Shown here one piece after another: positions 52,830 to 62,233 of a stretch of DNA of 64,000 nt. The stretch is from Candidatus Eisenbergiella stercoravium. Lineage in GTDB: Bacteria; Bacillota; Clostridia; Lachnospirales; Lachnospiraceae. The notes under the pieces are model-generated. The model made no database searches. It saw only the letters and a list, made by a program, of their open reading frames with translations, and was not told the origin of the DNA. The stretch lies in contig DXHY01000059.1 in NCBI GenBank assembly GCA_019113175.1, forward strand, positions 236,122 to 300,121, given 5' to 3'. Position numbers and translations under genes: made by a program. Position 1 is the first letter of the stretch; every line of letters begins with the position of its first letter.

Positions 52830-55800
52830 TTATGCGCCATCGTTCTTCGCAGTACCCTCCAGAATCTCCATCAGCGCCTCCTTCGAAAGCGCCGCAGGCC
52901 CCATCTCCTCCCCGCCAAGAATCTGTTCCGCGAGCCTGCTCTTTTTTTCCTGAAGCTGCACAATCTTTTCTTCAATGGTATCCCGCGCGATCAGGCGGTA
53001 TACTGTCACCACCTTTTTCTGCCCGATCCGGTGCGCCCGGTCCGTGGCCTGGTTCTGTACCGCCACATTCCACCAGGGATCAAAGTGAATCACGATATCC
53101 GCCCCGGTCAGGTTCAGGCCCGTGCCGCCCGCCTTCAGGGAGATACAGAACACCTGCGTCTCATCCCGGTTGAAGGCGTCCACCAGCTGCACCCTCCTGG
53201 CCTTCGGCGTGGAGCCGTCCAGGGAATAAAATCGGATTCCCTCCTTTTTCAGCGCGGCCTTCAGCCGTTCCAGCATGGTGGTAAACTGAGAGAAAAGAAG
53301 GACCTTGTGTCCGCCCTCCGCCGCGTTTTGAATCAGCTCCAGGCAGAGCTGCGTCTTGGCGCTCTCTCCCTCATAGCCCTCCAGAAGAAGCCCCGGATCA
53401 CAGCAAAGCTGTCTGAGCTTCGTCAGCTCCGCCAGAATCTGAATTTTTGCCGTCTGAAATTCCTTTTCACTCTGTCCGGACAAAAGCATCACCAGCCGCT
53501 GTACATGGGCGTCGTAAAGCTGCCTCTGCTCCCCTTCCATGGCCGCGTACATGTTCTTTTCGATTTTATCAGGAAGGTCGGAAAGCACATCCTGCTTCAG
53601 CCGTCTTAATACGAAAGGCCGGATCATTTTCTGAAGCCGTTCCGCCGCTCCTTCATCCTCCCTGTTCACAATGGGCGACTCAAACTCCTCCCGGAACCTG
53701 GAATAGTTGAACAGATAACCGGGCATCAGATAATCGAAAATGCTCCACAGCTCGCTTAAACGGTTTTCCACCGGCGTTCCCGTGAGCGCCAGCCGGAAAT
53801 CCGCCTGCACCGCCTTGACGGCGCGGGCTGCCTGTGTGGAGTGGTTCTTGATGAACTGGGCCTCGTCGATGATCTGAACGGCGAATGTCAGTTTCTCATA
53901 CAAATCGATATCCCGGCGCAGAAGATCATAGGAGGTGACGAGGACGCCGTTCCTTCCTTCCAGCCCGCGAAGCGTCTCTTCCCGCTCCGCCTGACTTCCC
54001 GCAGCCAGAGAAACCGGAAGGGACGGGGCAAACCGCTCCAGCTCGCTTTTCCAGTTATAAACAAGGGACGCCGGGCAGACCACCAGATAGCGCCTTTCCG
54101 CTTCCTTCCGGGCGGCTGCCTCCCTCCCGTCCTCCCGCTTTCTTTCCTTTTCCTTCCAGTCCGAAAGCAGGAAGGCGATGGCCTGCAGGGTCTTTCCCAG
54201 TCCCATATCGTCTGCCAGAATTCCGCCGAAGCCGTTTGCCTGGAGCGTTTTGATCCAGCGGAAGCCCGTTTTCTGGTATCCCCGCAGAATGCCGGCCAGC
54301 TCCGCCGGGACCTCATAGTCGCTGTCCTCCACGGTTTTCATGCTCCGCACCAGCGCGCGGAAGCTTTTGCCCCGGCTCAGATTCACAAAACTGCTCTCTT
54401 CCAGGCTGTCGTCCAGATACAGGGCGCGGTAGCCGGGAAGCTGCAGGCTTCCCTCCGCGAGCTCCTTTTCATTAAGGCGCAGAGAGCGGCCAAGATCGGA
54501 AAGGGAACGCACGCCCGTATCTGACAGATCCACAAAGCTTCCGTCCTTCAGCCGGAAGTATTTCCGCTTTCTGTCATAACGGGACAGTATCTCCGCGAGC
54601 TCGGAAAGCGGCATTTCTTCACAGGACAGCTCCAGCTCCAGAAGTCCTCCGGCCAGAGAAATTCCCACGCTCACATGGGGAGAAGGAAGCACCCGTATCC
54701 CCTTCAGCGCATCCGAAATATAGATTTCCGCGCCGAACGCGGCCGCCAGCTCCTGCAGCCGGAATAACCCCTCATGCAGGAAGTCGTAGATTTCCGCCTC
54801 CCCGGAAAGCACCATCTGATGCCTCTGTGGATCAAAGGCCGTGAAAAAAGACGCTGCCTGCCCGGAAAACTCCGTCTCCCGCCAGGTATCCCGCTGTCCT
54901 GAAATCGTCGTATCCTCAAACAGATTGTACCGTTCCTCCCCATAAACCGAAAACAGGGAACAGGTGATGAGATCCCGCTGGGGCGCGTCCAGATAGAGCG
55001 AAAATTCCGCCTGCGGCGGAAGCCACCGCCTGGGATCGAAGTTCTTCATTTTCACCTGAAAATGATCGGAAAGAACCGGCAGCATGTCCTGCACAAAGGC
55101 GGGAAGCTCTGACGCGGCTATATACAGCCCGCTCTTTCCATAACGCTCCATGTACAGAAGGAACTCACGGATTTCCTCCCCCCGTTCCCGGTCCACGCGG
55201 AAAATCCTTCCGGCATCAAAAAAGTAGATCCCCTGTCTTCCGGTCAGCATGGGAAGCTTTTTCAGACGAACCAGCGCGCCGCTCCCCTCGGACGCAATCT
55301 CCAGCAGGCGTTCCGGTTCTCCGTCCTCCATACGCCATTCCCTTTCTGTTCCCTCCTCCCGGAGCGGAATCGTCCGCACGCTTTCCAGAAAGCCGTCCGC
55401 CAGCTCCGCGCTCACGACCAGCTCTTTTTTGTAAACGGAAGAAAGATAATTTCCCATATAGCTGCTCCCCTTTAAAAGGGTAAACGTGAGAAAATTCACC
55501 AGCGGCCGGTACTGTGGCGCAAACGCCTCCGGATGATGGTAGAATGCAAGCTCCTTCCCGTAGCTTGCCCACTCGCTTCCCGCCACCGCGTTCACGAAAT
55601 CTCCCAGATTTTTCAGCACATACAGCCTCCGGTTTCCGATCCGGAATGTCACCTTCAGGCTTTCTCCATAAAAGGAAAAGGAAGGCTCCAGCCTCACTGA
55701 ACCCAGAATCTGCCTCTGCATCAGATTCACCCGGTCCCGCTGCACATAACGTTCCAGAAGCCGGTCAAAACCGAAGGATGTGCTGCGGCTGTCCGGCCGC

Positions 55801-56216
55801 GCCGCCGGAAGAGAGCCGGAAGAGGATGCCGTTCCCCGGCTGCCGGATACGGACGAACCCGTGGGAATTCCATAATCCGCAAGAGTCTTTCCCCTTTTCC
55901 TCGTTTCCTCTCTTTTTTCCAGATAATCCAGCAGCACGGCGACACAGTGCTTGCACAGCCCCGAATAGGAATAAAAAGCCGGGCATTCGCATTCATACTC
56001 CAGAATCTCCCGGTAATCCTCATCCACCTTGACCTTCACTTCATACAGATTTTCCCCGCTGCCGCTCACCGTGGCGTCCATCTGCACCACATCGAAGCCG
56101 TCTTCCTTCTTCTTCTCCCAGGCAAGACGCCTGACCGCTCCCTTCTGCTGCAGCTCCTCCCCCCTGCTGAAGGTAATCTTATGACATTCCCTGCGCACAT
56201 CCGTTCTGTTTAACAT
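52830..56216 (-). CDS. SWIM zinc finger SNF2-family helicase
   Basis: A 1128-residue RapA/SNF2-like ATPase. The SWIM finger is near residue 80 (CECPAF...GLCKHCVAVLL). A DUF-type N-terminal region runs to about residue 640. The SNF2 N-domain has ADDMGLGKTLQAIAFL (Walker A), IIDEAQFIKNH (DEAQ box) and LALTGTPVENRLSELWS. The helicase C-domain has LLFSQFTTMLERL and ISLKAGGTGLNLTGADIVIHFDPWWNVAVQNQATDRAHRIGQ. It remodels protein-DNA complexes or acts on RNA polymerase; no restriction or defence genes are beside it. Start ATG 56216 follows GAGGAAGT. Confidence 0.93.
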   Translation of the reverse strand: MLNRTDVRRECHKITFSRGEELQQKGAVRRLAWEKKKEDGFDVVQMDATVSGSGENLYEVKVKVDEDYREILEYECECPAFYSYSGLCKHCVAVLLDYLEKREETRKRGKTLADYGIPTGSSVSGSRGTASSSGSLPAARPDSRSTSFGFDRLLERYVQRDRVNLMQRQILGSVRLEPSFSFYGESLKVTFRIGNRRLYVLKNLGDFVNAVAGSEWASYGKELAFYHHPEAFAPQYRPLVNFLTFTLLKGSSYMGNYLSSVYKKELVVSAELADGFLESVRTIPLREEGTEREWRMEDGEPERLLEIASEGSGALVRLKKLPMLTGRQGIYFFDAGRIFRVDRERGEEIREFLLYMERYGKSGLYIAASELPAFVQDMLPVLSDHFQVKMKNFDPRRWLPPQAEFSLYLDAPQRDLITCSLFSVYGEERYNLFEDTTISGQRDTWRETEFSGQAASFFTAFDPQRHQMVLSGEAEIYDFLHEGLFRLQELAAAFGAEIYISDALKGIRVLPSPHVSVGISLAGGLLELELSCEEMPLSELAEILSRYDRKRKYFRLKDGSFVDLSDTGVRSLSDLGRSLRLNEKELAEGSLQLPGYRALYLDDSLEESSFVNLSRGKSFRALVRSMKTVEDSDYEVPAELAGILRGYQKTGFRWIKTLQANGFGGILADDMGLGKTLQAIAFLLSDWKEKERKREDGREAAARKEAERRYLVVCPASLVYNWKSELERFAPSLPVSLAAGSQAEREETLRGLEGRNGVLVTSYDLLRRDIDLYEKLTFAVQIIDEAQFIKNHSTQAARAVKAVQADFRLALTGTPVENRLSELWSIFDYLMPGYLFNYSRFREEFESPIVNREDEGAAERLQKMIRPFVLRRLKQDVLSDLPDKIEKNMYAAMEGEQRQLYDAHVQRLVMLLSGQSEKEFQTAKIQILAELTKLRQLCCDPGLLLEGYEGESAKTQLCLELIQNAAEGGHKVLLFSQFTTMLERLKAALKKEGIRFYSLDGSTPKARRVQLVDAFNRDETQVFCISLKAGGTGLNLTGADIVIHFDPWWNVAVQNQATDRAHRIGQKKVVTVYRLIARDTIEEKIVQLQEKKSRLAEQILGGEEMGPAALSKEALMEILEGTAKNDGA

Positions 56217-56230
56217 ACTTCCTCGTTCCC

Positions 56231-56248
56231 TGCGGCCGGGCGGCCGCA
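56231..56248 (-). repeat. Hairpin upstream of SNF2 start
   Basis: TGCGGCCG-CC-CGGCCGCA, a perfect 8-bp stem ending 14 nt before the ATG. Confidence 0.65.
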
Positions 56249-56272
56249 TTTTATTCTGTAAAAAGAATCTCT

Positions 56273-57139
56273 CTACTCTTTCTCCCGCATACCCAAAAAC
56301 GGTTTCAGACAAACTGCCGCAGCCGCAAGAAGCAGCGCGCAGAGTCCCACAGCCGCTCCGACGGACAGATATTCTCCGATACACGCCACATCGATCAGCA
56401 GATACACCGCCAGGTTTCCGGCTCCGTGAAAAAGTACCGCGGCCGTAAGTCTTCCCGTTCTTTCATAAACCAGGCACAGAAGCAGGCCGATCAGGAACGC
56501 ATAGATTCCCTGCACCAGGTTCCCGTGGTAAATGCCGAACATCAGCGACGAAACCACCGCGGCAGCCCGCCGTGCCCGGACAGCCCTGGTCTGCTCCGCC
56601 GCCTCTTTTGCCATTTCTCCTCCAAACGCTCCTCTGGCCTTTCTGTAAAAAATCCCCCGGAACAGAACCTCCTCGGAAAACGGGGCGGCGATTCCGTAGA
56701 GCACAATTCCAATTCCCACCGGCACCGCGGCCTGTGCGGACGCCGTTTCCTGAAAGGAGCCCGACAATGTGATGAGTCCTGTCAGGTCCAGAAGCAGATT
56801 CAGTCCCAGCGCCGACGACACGGAAAGCAGAAGCAGCCGAAGCCCTTCCTTCCAAAGCCCTTCCTTCCAGAACTCTTCCCTCCGGAACTCTTTCCTCCAA
56901 AGTCCGGAAATCCGGATTCCTGTTTTCCCCACAGGCCTTCCCTTCCCGGCGCAAAGCTCCCTTCTCCATACCAGATACACAAGCCCCCCGCCGGCAAGAT
57001 GCATCAGCAGCGCTCTGCCGCCCTCTCCGGAAGCGGGAAGCAGCGCTCCGGCAGCCAGCGCACCTGCCAGCTTTCCAATTTCATACAGAAGTAGTGCCGC
57101 AATCAGTGTTCCGGCGGTTGCCCATCCTCTGCTCTTCAT
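56273..57139 (-). CDS. CPBP-family intramembrane glutamic protease
   Basis: A 288-residue membrane protein. The catalytic motif EEVLFRGIFYRK (two Glu and Arg) and the second motif FGIYHGNLVQG (His) and later LFHGAGNLAVY are as in CAAX/Abi proteases. Residues 70-100 hold an unusual tandem of EEFRREEFWKEGLWKEGLR-like units between helices. Start ATG 57139 follows GGAGG. Roles range from prenyl-protein processing to bacteriocin immunity; none can be assigned. Confidence 0.88.
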   Translation of the reverse strand: MKSRGWATAGTLIAALLLYEIGKLAGALAAGALLPASGEGGRALLMHLAGGGLVYLVWRRELCAGKGRPVGKTGIRISGLWRKEFRREEFWKEGLWKEGLRLLLLSVSSALGLNLLLDLTGLITLSGSFQETASAQAAVPVGIGIVLYGIAAPFSEEVLFRGIFYRKARGAFGGEMAKEAAEQTRAVRARRAAAVVSSLMFGIYHGNLVQGIYAFLIGLLLCLVYERTGRLTAAVLFHGAGNLAVYLLIDVACIGEYLSVGAAVGLCALLLAAAAVCLKPFLGMREKE

Positions 57140-57160
57140 ATTTTCCTCCATTCCGGGGCG

Positions 57161-57181
57161 CAGCAAAGCTCTGCTTTGCTG
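57161..57181 (-). repeat. Hairpin upstream of CPBP start
   Basis: CAGCAAAGC...GCTTTGCTG inverted repeat ending 21 nt before the start; shares its sequence with 15439-15457. Confidence 0.6.
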
Positions 57182-57210
57182 AGGAATGCGCGCCGAAACG
57201 CTTTCCCTTT

Positions 57211-57903
57211 TCACGCTTCCTCAAGCAGAATTCTTCCCAACGTTTCCACATCATCCGCAATCCGCCATGCCCCCGCTTCCTCCAGCTCTCCCGGCTGAGC
57301 ATATCCGAAGGAAACGCCCACACAGCGAAGCCCCAGCGCCCGCGCGCCGGTCACATCATATTTCCGGTCTCCCACCATAACCGCAGACCGGCGGATCTCT
57401 TCTTTCTTCGAAAGAGCGCCGTCCGCCGCGCCCTCCTTTTCTCCAAGCCGGCGAAGCGCCTCTCTCACCACGTCCTCCTTCTGTCCCAGAGAACCGTCCA
57501 GTCCGCTTCCCACCGCCACGTCAAAATACTCCGCAATTCCAAAATACTCCAGAATCCGCTTCACAAAGGGCTCCGGCTTGCTGGACGCCACGGCAAGATG
57601 ACAGCCGGCCTCCTTCAGCGCGGCCAGCATCTCCTTCATGCCGGGATACAGCTCGTTTTCATAGATTCCTTTCACTGCAAACCGCTCCCGGTATTTCTCT
57701 ACCGCCCTGTCGGCCTGCCGCCTCTCCATCCCGTAAAATTCCATAAAGCTTTCCACCAGAGGCGGCCCGATAAATACCTCAAGCCTGTCCAGATCCGGCT
57801 CCTCAATTCCCATTTCATGCAGCACATACTGAACGCAGCCTGTGATGCCCGGCTTGGGATCCGTCAGCGTCCCGTCCAGATCAAATAAAATATATTGAAA
57901 CAT
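57211..57903 (-). CDS. HAD-family hydrolase, phosphoglycolate-phosphatase-like
   Basis: A 230-residue phosphatase. Motif I FDLDGTLTDPKPG, motif II VASSKPE, motif III KEDVVREAL, motif IV VMVGDRKYDVTGARALGLRCVGVSFGY. An insertion EKEGAADGALSKKEEIRRS near residue 155 is not typical. Start ATG 57903 follows AGGAGG. Substrate unknown; may act on phosphoglycolate or nucleotides. Confidence 0.86.
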   Translation of the reverse strand: MFQYILFDLDGTLTDPKPGITGCVQYVLHEMGIEEPDLDRLEVFIGPPLVESFMEFYGMERRQADRAVEKYRERFAVKGIYENELYPGMKEMLAALKEAGCHLAVASSKPEPFVKRILEYFGIAEYFDVAVGSGLDGSLGQKEDVVREALRRLGEKEGAADGALSKKEEIRRSAVMVGDRKYDVTGARALGLRCVGVSFGYAQPGELEEAGAWRIADDVETLGRILLEEA

Positions 57904-57949
57904 CGCTTCCTCCTGTATTGTATGATTGCCGCAGGCAGCTTTATTTTCC

Positions 57950-57978
57950 ACTATAGCAGAGTCTGTTCCTGAAGTCAA
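57950..57978 (-). promoter_or_regulatory. Sigma-A promoter of the HAD gene
   Basis: TTGACT (57978-57973), 17-nt spacer, TATAGT (57955-57950). Confidence 0.78.
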
Positions 57979-58322
57979 AAACGTCGTTACAGTCCGGACT
58001 TCGCCGTATATCTTATGCTCTATGAAAAATGCACAAAAAGCCCCTGTCAATTTTGTCTGATCCATTCTTGCTTTTTACGCCCAAAAGTGCTATTTTAGAA
58101 GTCCGCCGTATTTCGGCGTCTTTTCTTTCGGCGTCCCGTACAGGACGCCGCTTAGACAGTGAAGCTACCCGGCAAGCAGCCTCTCTCTGTTCCGGACGAC
58201 CCGTTTTTCAGGCAAAGCGGGCAGGCCCGCATCCGTCCCCTTTTTCATTTTTTCTCATTTAAAAACAACCGGCCTTTGCGGCATCCGTCCGCCAGGGTAA
58301 ACACAGAAGGGAGGCATTTTCC
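57979..58322. other. Divergent intergenic region
   Basis: No gene. A weak plus-strand promoter TTGCTT-17-TATTTT (58068-58096) could drive the ABC-2 operon with a leader of about 220 nt. That leader contains the stem GGCGTCC-CGTACA-GGACGCC near 58131-58150. Confidence 0.4.
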
Positions 58323-59111
58323 ATGATCACTGTCGAACATATCACCAAAACCTACCGGATCGCCCGGCGCGATGCGGGTTTTCTGAACGCCTGCAAAAGC
58401 TTTTTTCACCGGGAATATGACGAGATCCGCGCTCTGGACGACATTTCCTTCACCATTCAGGACGGGGAAATGGTCGGCTACATCGGCCCCAACGGAGCCG
58501 GAAAAAGCTCCACCATCAAAATCCTTTCCGGCATCCTCACGCCGGATTCCGGAACCTGTCTGATAAATGACCGCATTCCCTGGAAGGACCGCATCCGTCA
58601 CGCCTCCCAGATCGGCGTGGTGTTCGGCCAGCGCACCCAGCTTTGGTGGGACGTGCCCGTGGCGGATTCCTTCGATCTTTTAAAGGACATCTACCGGATC
58701 GATCCCGCACTCTACCGGAAAAACAGGGATGAACTGACCGAGCTTCTGGACCTGTCCCAGCTCCTCCGCACGCCCGCCAGGCAGCTTTCCCTGGGACAGC
58801 GCATGCGCTGCGAAATCGCCGCCTCTCTGCTGCATTCTCCAAAGGTACTTTTTCTGGACGAGCCCACCATCGGACTGGACGCCGTCTCCAAGCTGGCCGT
58901 CCGCTCCTTCATCCGCCGCCTGAATGAAACGCGCCGCACCACCGTCATCCTCACCACCCATGACATGCAGGATATAGAGGCGCTGGCAAGCCGCATTCTT
59001 CTCATCGGTAAGGGAAAAATCCTCATGGACGGCACGCTGGACGACATCCGCCGGGGCGGGGAAAGCATCGATGAAACCCTGGCCGCCCTGTATCAGCAGT
59101 ATGAAATCTGA
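58323..59111 (+). CDS. ABC-2-type exporter ATP-binding protein
   Basis: A 262-residue ATPase. Walker A GPNGAGKSS (about residue 58), Q-loop VVFGQRTQLWWDVPVADS, signature LSLGQRMRCEIAASLLH, Walker B VLFLDEPTIGLD and switch His TTHDMQD. The QLWWDLP-type Q-loop is typical of the COG4586 group, which pairs with two ABC-2 permeases, exactly as found here. Exported substrate unknown. Confidence 0.92.
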   Translation: MITVEHITKTYRIARRDAGFLNACKSFFHREYDEIRALDDISFTIQDGEMVGYIGPNGAGKSSTIKILSGILTPDSGTCLINDRIPWKDRIRHASQIGVVFGQRTQLWWDVPVADSFDLLKDIYRIDPALYRKNRDELTELLDLSQLLRTPARQLSLGQRMRCEIAASLLHSPKVLFLDEPTIGLDAVSKLAVRSFIRRLNETRRTTVILTTHDMQDIEALASRILLIGKGKILMDGTLDDIRRGGESIDETLAALYQQYEI

Positions 59112-59157
59112 ATGGATCGATATATATGCGCATAAACACTTCAGAACGGAGGTCTAT

Positions 59158-59961
59158 ATGAAAAAATATCTGTCCTTTTTCCGCCTCAGGCTCAATATGG
59201 GCATGCAGTACCGTACGGCCGCTGCCGCCGGCATGCTGACCCAGTTCGTGTGGGGCATCATGGAGGTGCTCGCCCTGCGCGCCTTTTATGAATCCGATCC
59301 TGCGGCCTTTCCCATGACCCTGCAGGCTGCCTGCTCCTACGTCTGGCTGCAGCAGGCTTTTCTCGCTCTTTTCATGGGGTGGGTTATGGAAAATGAAATC
59401 TTCGGCGCCATTCTGGACGGAAACATCGCCTATGAGCTGGTACGTCCCATCCGCATCTATCCCATGTGGTACGCAAGGAGCCTGGCAAACCGGCTTTCCA
59501 GGGCGGCGCTGCGCTGTGTGCCCATCCTCATCGTGGCCCTGCTCGTTCCTGCCCCCTACGGGCTTTCCGCCCCCGCTGGCCCGGCAAGCTTTCTGTGGTT
59601 CCTGTTTACCATGATCCTCGGCGTTTTGGTCACCGTAGCCTTCACCATGCTGATTTACATGCTCTCTTTTTTCACCCTGTCGCCGGACGGCCTGCGCATC
59701 GTCTTCATGTCGGTAATCGAGTTCTGTCAGGGCGCCATTCTGCCCCTGCCCTTCTTTCCCGACGGCATCCGGCAGTTCATGGAGCTTCTTCCCTTCGCTT
59801 CCATGCAGAACGTGCCGCTGCGTGCCTACAGCGGGGACCTGTCCGGTGCGGCGCTGCAGAAGGCTATCCTGCTTCAGTTCTTCTGGCTGATTGCCCTCAT
59901 CGCCCTGGGCAGGCTTCTGGAACGCTTTGCTCTGAAAAAAGTAGTGGTTCAGGGCGGATGA
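59158..59961 (+). CDS. ABC-2 family permease (first)
   Basis: A 267-residue membrane protein with six helices, FFRLRLNMGMQYRTAAAAGMLTQFVWG at the start and PLPFFPDGIRQFMELLPFASMQNVPLRAYSGD near the end, as in COG4587-type permeases. Start ATG 59158 follows GGAGGTCTAT. Second gene of the exporter operon. Confidence 0.88.
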   Translation: MKKYLSFFRLRLNMGMQYRTAAAAGMLTQFVWGIMEVLALRAFYESDPAAFPMTLQAACSYVWLQQAFLALFMGWVMENEIFGAILDGNIAYELVRPIRIYPMWYARSLANRLSRAALRCVPILIVALLVPAPYGLSAPAGPASFLWFLFTMILGVLVTVAFTMLIYMLSFFTLSPDGLRIVFMSVIEFCQGAILPLPFFPDGIRQFMELLPFASMQNVPLRAYSGDLSGAALQKAILLQFFWLIALIALGRLLERFALKKVVVQGG

Positions 59962-60032
59962 CAGGGACATCTCATCGATTCTCACACTTCACAGGCCGCA
60001 CCGCGGCAGAACAGACAGAAAGGAGTTTTTTT

Positions 60033-60845
60033 ATGACAATATCAGGCCGTCTTCAGACATTTTCAGATGCCGTCCGTCTCTATGGGCGCTATTTCCTGAT
60101 TCATATAAAAAGCGTCATGCAGTATAAAACCTCGTTTTTTCTCACCTGCCTGGGACAGTTCTTTACCTCCTTCAATGTGTTCCTCGGCATTTATTTCATG
60201 TTCCGGCGCTTTCACACCGTAAAGGGCTACACCTACCAGGAGGTGCTTCTTTGCTACAGCATCGTGCTTATGGCCTTCACGCTGGCGGAAGCCTTCGCCA
60301 GAGGCTTCGATACCTTCAGCTCCATCATCGGGAACGGCACCTTTGACCGGATCATGGTCCGTCCCCGCGGCCTGATCCTTCAGGTACTCGGACAGAAAAT
60401 CGAATTCACCCGCTCCGCCAGGCTCCTGCAGGCCGTCATCATGCTCATCTATGGACTTCAGGCGGGCGGCGTCCTCTGGACGCCTGCCAGGGGCCTCACC
60501 GTGGTTCTCATGATCGCCGGAGGAACGGCCCTGTTTTCCGGTCTGTTCCTGATCTATGCCTCCATCTGTTTTTTTACTCTGGAAGGTCTGGAGTTCATGA
60601 ACGTTTTTACAGACGGTGCGAGAGAACACGGAAAATATCCCTTTGACATCTACGGAAAACGCTTTTTGCTGATCGTCACCTTCCTCATCCCCTATGCCTG
60701 TATCCAGTACTATCCTCTTCTGTTTCTCCTCGGCCGTGGAAAGGGATGGTATGCTTTCCTCCCCCTTGCGGGTTTTCTCTTCCTGATTCCCTGTTACGTC
60801 CTCTGGCGCATCGGAGTCAGGCATTATCAATCCACCGGATCCTGA
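60033..60845 (+). CDS. ABC-2 family permease (second)
   Basis: A 270-residue membrane protein with six helices (SVMQYKTSFFLTCLGQFFTSFNVFLGIYFMF, FARGFDTFSSIIGNGTFDRIMVRPRG) of COG3694 type. Start ATG 60033 follows AAGGAG. It forms the other half of the exporter pore. Confidence 0.88.
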   Translation: MTISGRLQTFSDAVRLYGRYFLIHIKSVMQYKTSFFLTCLGQFFTSFNVFLGIYFMFRRFHTVKGYTYQEVLLCYSIVLMAFTLAEAFARGFDTFSSIIGNGTFDRIMVRPRGLILQVLGQKIEFTRSARLLQAVIMLIYGLQAGGVLWTPARGLTVVLMIAGGTALFSGLFLIYASICFFTLEGLEFMNVFTDGAREHGKYPFDIYGKRFLLIVTFLIPYACIQYYPLLFLLGRGKGWYAFLPLAGFLFLIPCYVLWRIGVRHYQSTGS

Positions 60846-60864
60846 AAACACGGCCGAAACCGCT

Positions 60865-61716
60865 TCATTGCTGTGGGAATTGCCGTGGAAAAATGCTTCC
60901 CACAGCAATGAGCCTCTCCTTCAGATCCTCCCGGTAATCCGGATCCTCTTCATTCAGGCTGTTCACTGTCACACAGCCGCAGCCCGGATATGCCGTGGAA
61001 TGGACGAAACGCCCCTCTCCCAGAGAGATGGCCACATGTCCGGGAAAGAAAAGAAGATCGCCCTTCTTCGCCGTCTCCGCCGGATTTCCCATCGGGATTT
61101 CTCTTACCGGGAATCCCGGCATGATACGGGCGTCCCGATAAATCAGAATGCCGCACATCAGATAACTCATGAATGCCAGTCCGGAGCAGTCGATTCCCAT
61201 CGCCGTTTTTCCGCCCCAACGATACTGGGTTCCCAGAAATGAAAGCGCTCTGTCTGCGATTTCCTGCCGCAGCGCCTTCTCCTCCTGGAATTCGTCTCCA
61301 TTCCGTCCGGGCATCAGGAAATGTGCTCTCATCCAGCCTTTTCTTCCATCCGGCAGCTCCACCCGGATCCAGTCATCCTCCGTCCGGCTTTCCTCTGATA
61401 TCCATGCCAGACTTCCGGCAAACAGCGTACTCATCCGTCTTCCCTGCACCCGTGGCTCCGCCAGCACATCTGCCATATGCGCGCTGACCATATACAGGCC
61501 TTTATCTTCCTCGTATCGCTCCGGTATGGGGAAGTACTCTCCTGCCTCCATCCAGCCCTCATAGTCATAATGGGTCCTCACCCGCAGAAAGCCACCCTTC
61601 TCCTCCAAAACTTCATAGCTCCAGCCGCAAAGCAGCTCATCCGCCGCTTCCAGCGCATCTGGTTTATCCCAGAGCTGCGTGATTGGCCGCACACAGATCC
61701 CCAGCCTTCTATCCAT
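60865..61716 (-). CDS. NlpC/P60 (C40) peptidase with SH3-like N-terminus
   Basis: A 283-residue protein. Residues 1-130 form two SH3-like repeats (ADELLCGWSYEVLEEKGGFLRVRTHYDYEGWM; WISEESRTEDDWIRVELPDGRKGWM). The NlpC/P60 domain follows: catalytic Cys in GIDCSGLAFMSYL and His in FFPGHVAISLGEGRFVHS, as in YkfC-type gamma-D-glutamyl-L-diamino-acid endopeptidases. No signal peptide, so it probably acts on imported cell-wall peptides. A 14-bp inverted repeat (60866-60910) covers its last codons. Confidence 0.9.
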   Translation of the reverse strand: MDRRLGICVRPITQLWDKPDALEAADELLCGWSYEVLEEKGGFLRVRTHYDYEGWMEAGEYFPIPERYEEDKGLYMVSAHMADVLAEPRVQGRRMSTLFAGSLAWISEESRTEDDWIRVELPDGRKGWMRAHFLMPGRNGDEFQEEKALRQEIADRALSFLGTQYRWGGKTAMGIDCSGLAFMSYLMCGILIYRDARIMPGFPVREIPMGNPAETAKKGDLLFFPGHVAISLGEGRFVHSTAYPGCGCVTVNSLNEEDPDYREDLKERLIAVGSIFPRQFPQQ

Positions 61717-61745
61717 ACGCTTCTCCTTTCCTTTTCCTCGATTTC

Positions 61746-61757
61746 ATGCCGCGGCAT
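61746..61757 (-). repeat. Palindrome upstream of NlpC/P60 start
   Basis: ATGCCGCGGCAT, perfect, 29 nt before the start codon with GAGGAAAAGGAAAGGAG between. Confidence 0.5.
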
Positions 61758-61760
61758 TTT

Positions 61761-61936
61761 TTACAGTTCACTCCGCGCCATTCGCAAAGCCGCGCTCTCC
61801 GCTGCTTCGCAGCTATGAGAAATCGCAGTTAGCGATTTCTTGCTCATAACCCGGCGCTCCCTTCGTCCATCAGAGCCAGTCATCTGTTCGTGCCAGCACG
61901 ACATCTGGCTGGCTCTGATGGACGAGTGAACTGTAA
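61761..61936. repeat. Dispersed inverted-repeat element, copy B (176 bp)
   Basis: Bounded by perfect TTACAGTTCACT / AGTGAACTGTAA. Internal stems GAAATCGC/GCGATTTC and CGTCCATCAGAGCCAG / CTGGCTCTGATGGACG. Full-length homologue of 8626-8810, with no coding capacity. It lies between the NlpC/P60 gene and the thiT promoter. Confidence 0.88.
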
Positions 61937-61951
61937 CCGCCCATTTTCTCC

Positions 61952-61980
61952 TTGACAATCTCCTGACCGCGTCTTATAGT
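61952..61980 (+). promoter_or_regulatory. Sigma-A promoter of thiT
   Basis: TTGACA (61952-61957), 17-nt spacer, TATAGT (61975-61980), about 30 nt before the riboswitch. Confidence 0.85.
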
Positions 61981-62010
61981 ATAAAAGTATTTTATATTTT
62001 CATATTCATG

Positions 62011-62100
62011 CACGCTAGGGGAGCCGATTGCTGAGACTGAGATTTTTAAATCTCTGACCCTTACCACTTGACCCGGATAATACCGGCGTAAGGAAGCAGA
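62011..62100 (+). promoter_or_regulatory. TPP riboswitch upstream of thiT
   Basis: GCTAGGGGAGCC, GCTGAGACTGAGA, GACCCTTACCACTTGACCCGGATAATACCGGCGTAAGGAAG in order: the TPP core with CTGAGA, CTTGACCCGG and GGCGTAAGGAA. The expression platform between it and thiT is not clear. Confidence 0.93.
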
Positions 62101-62233
62101 TCAGTGCAGATCAGATCACGGAAGTATCTTTCTTCTGTGTTGGAAGCTGTTTTTTACATGCCTTTTTAAGGCCTGCCGAAGAACATTTCCCTCGAATCCC
62201 CTCTTTGCGTACTGTTACCAAGGAGGTTTTTTT

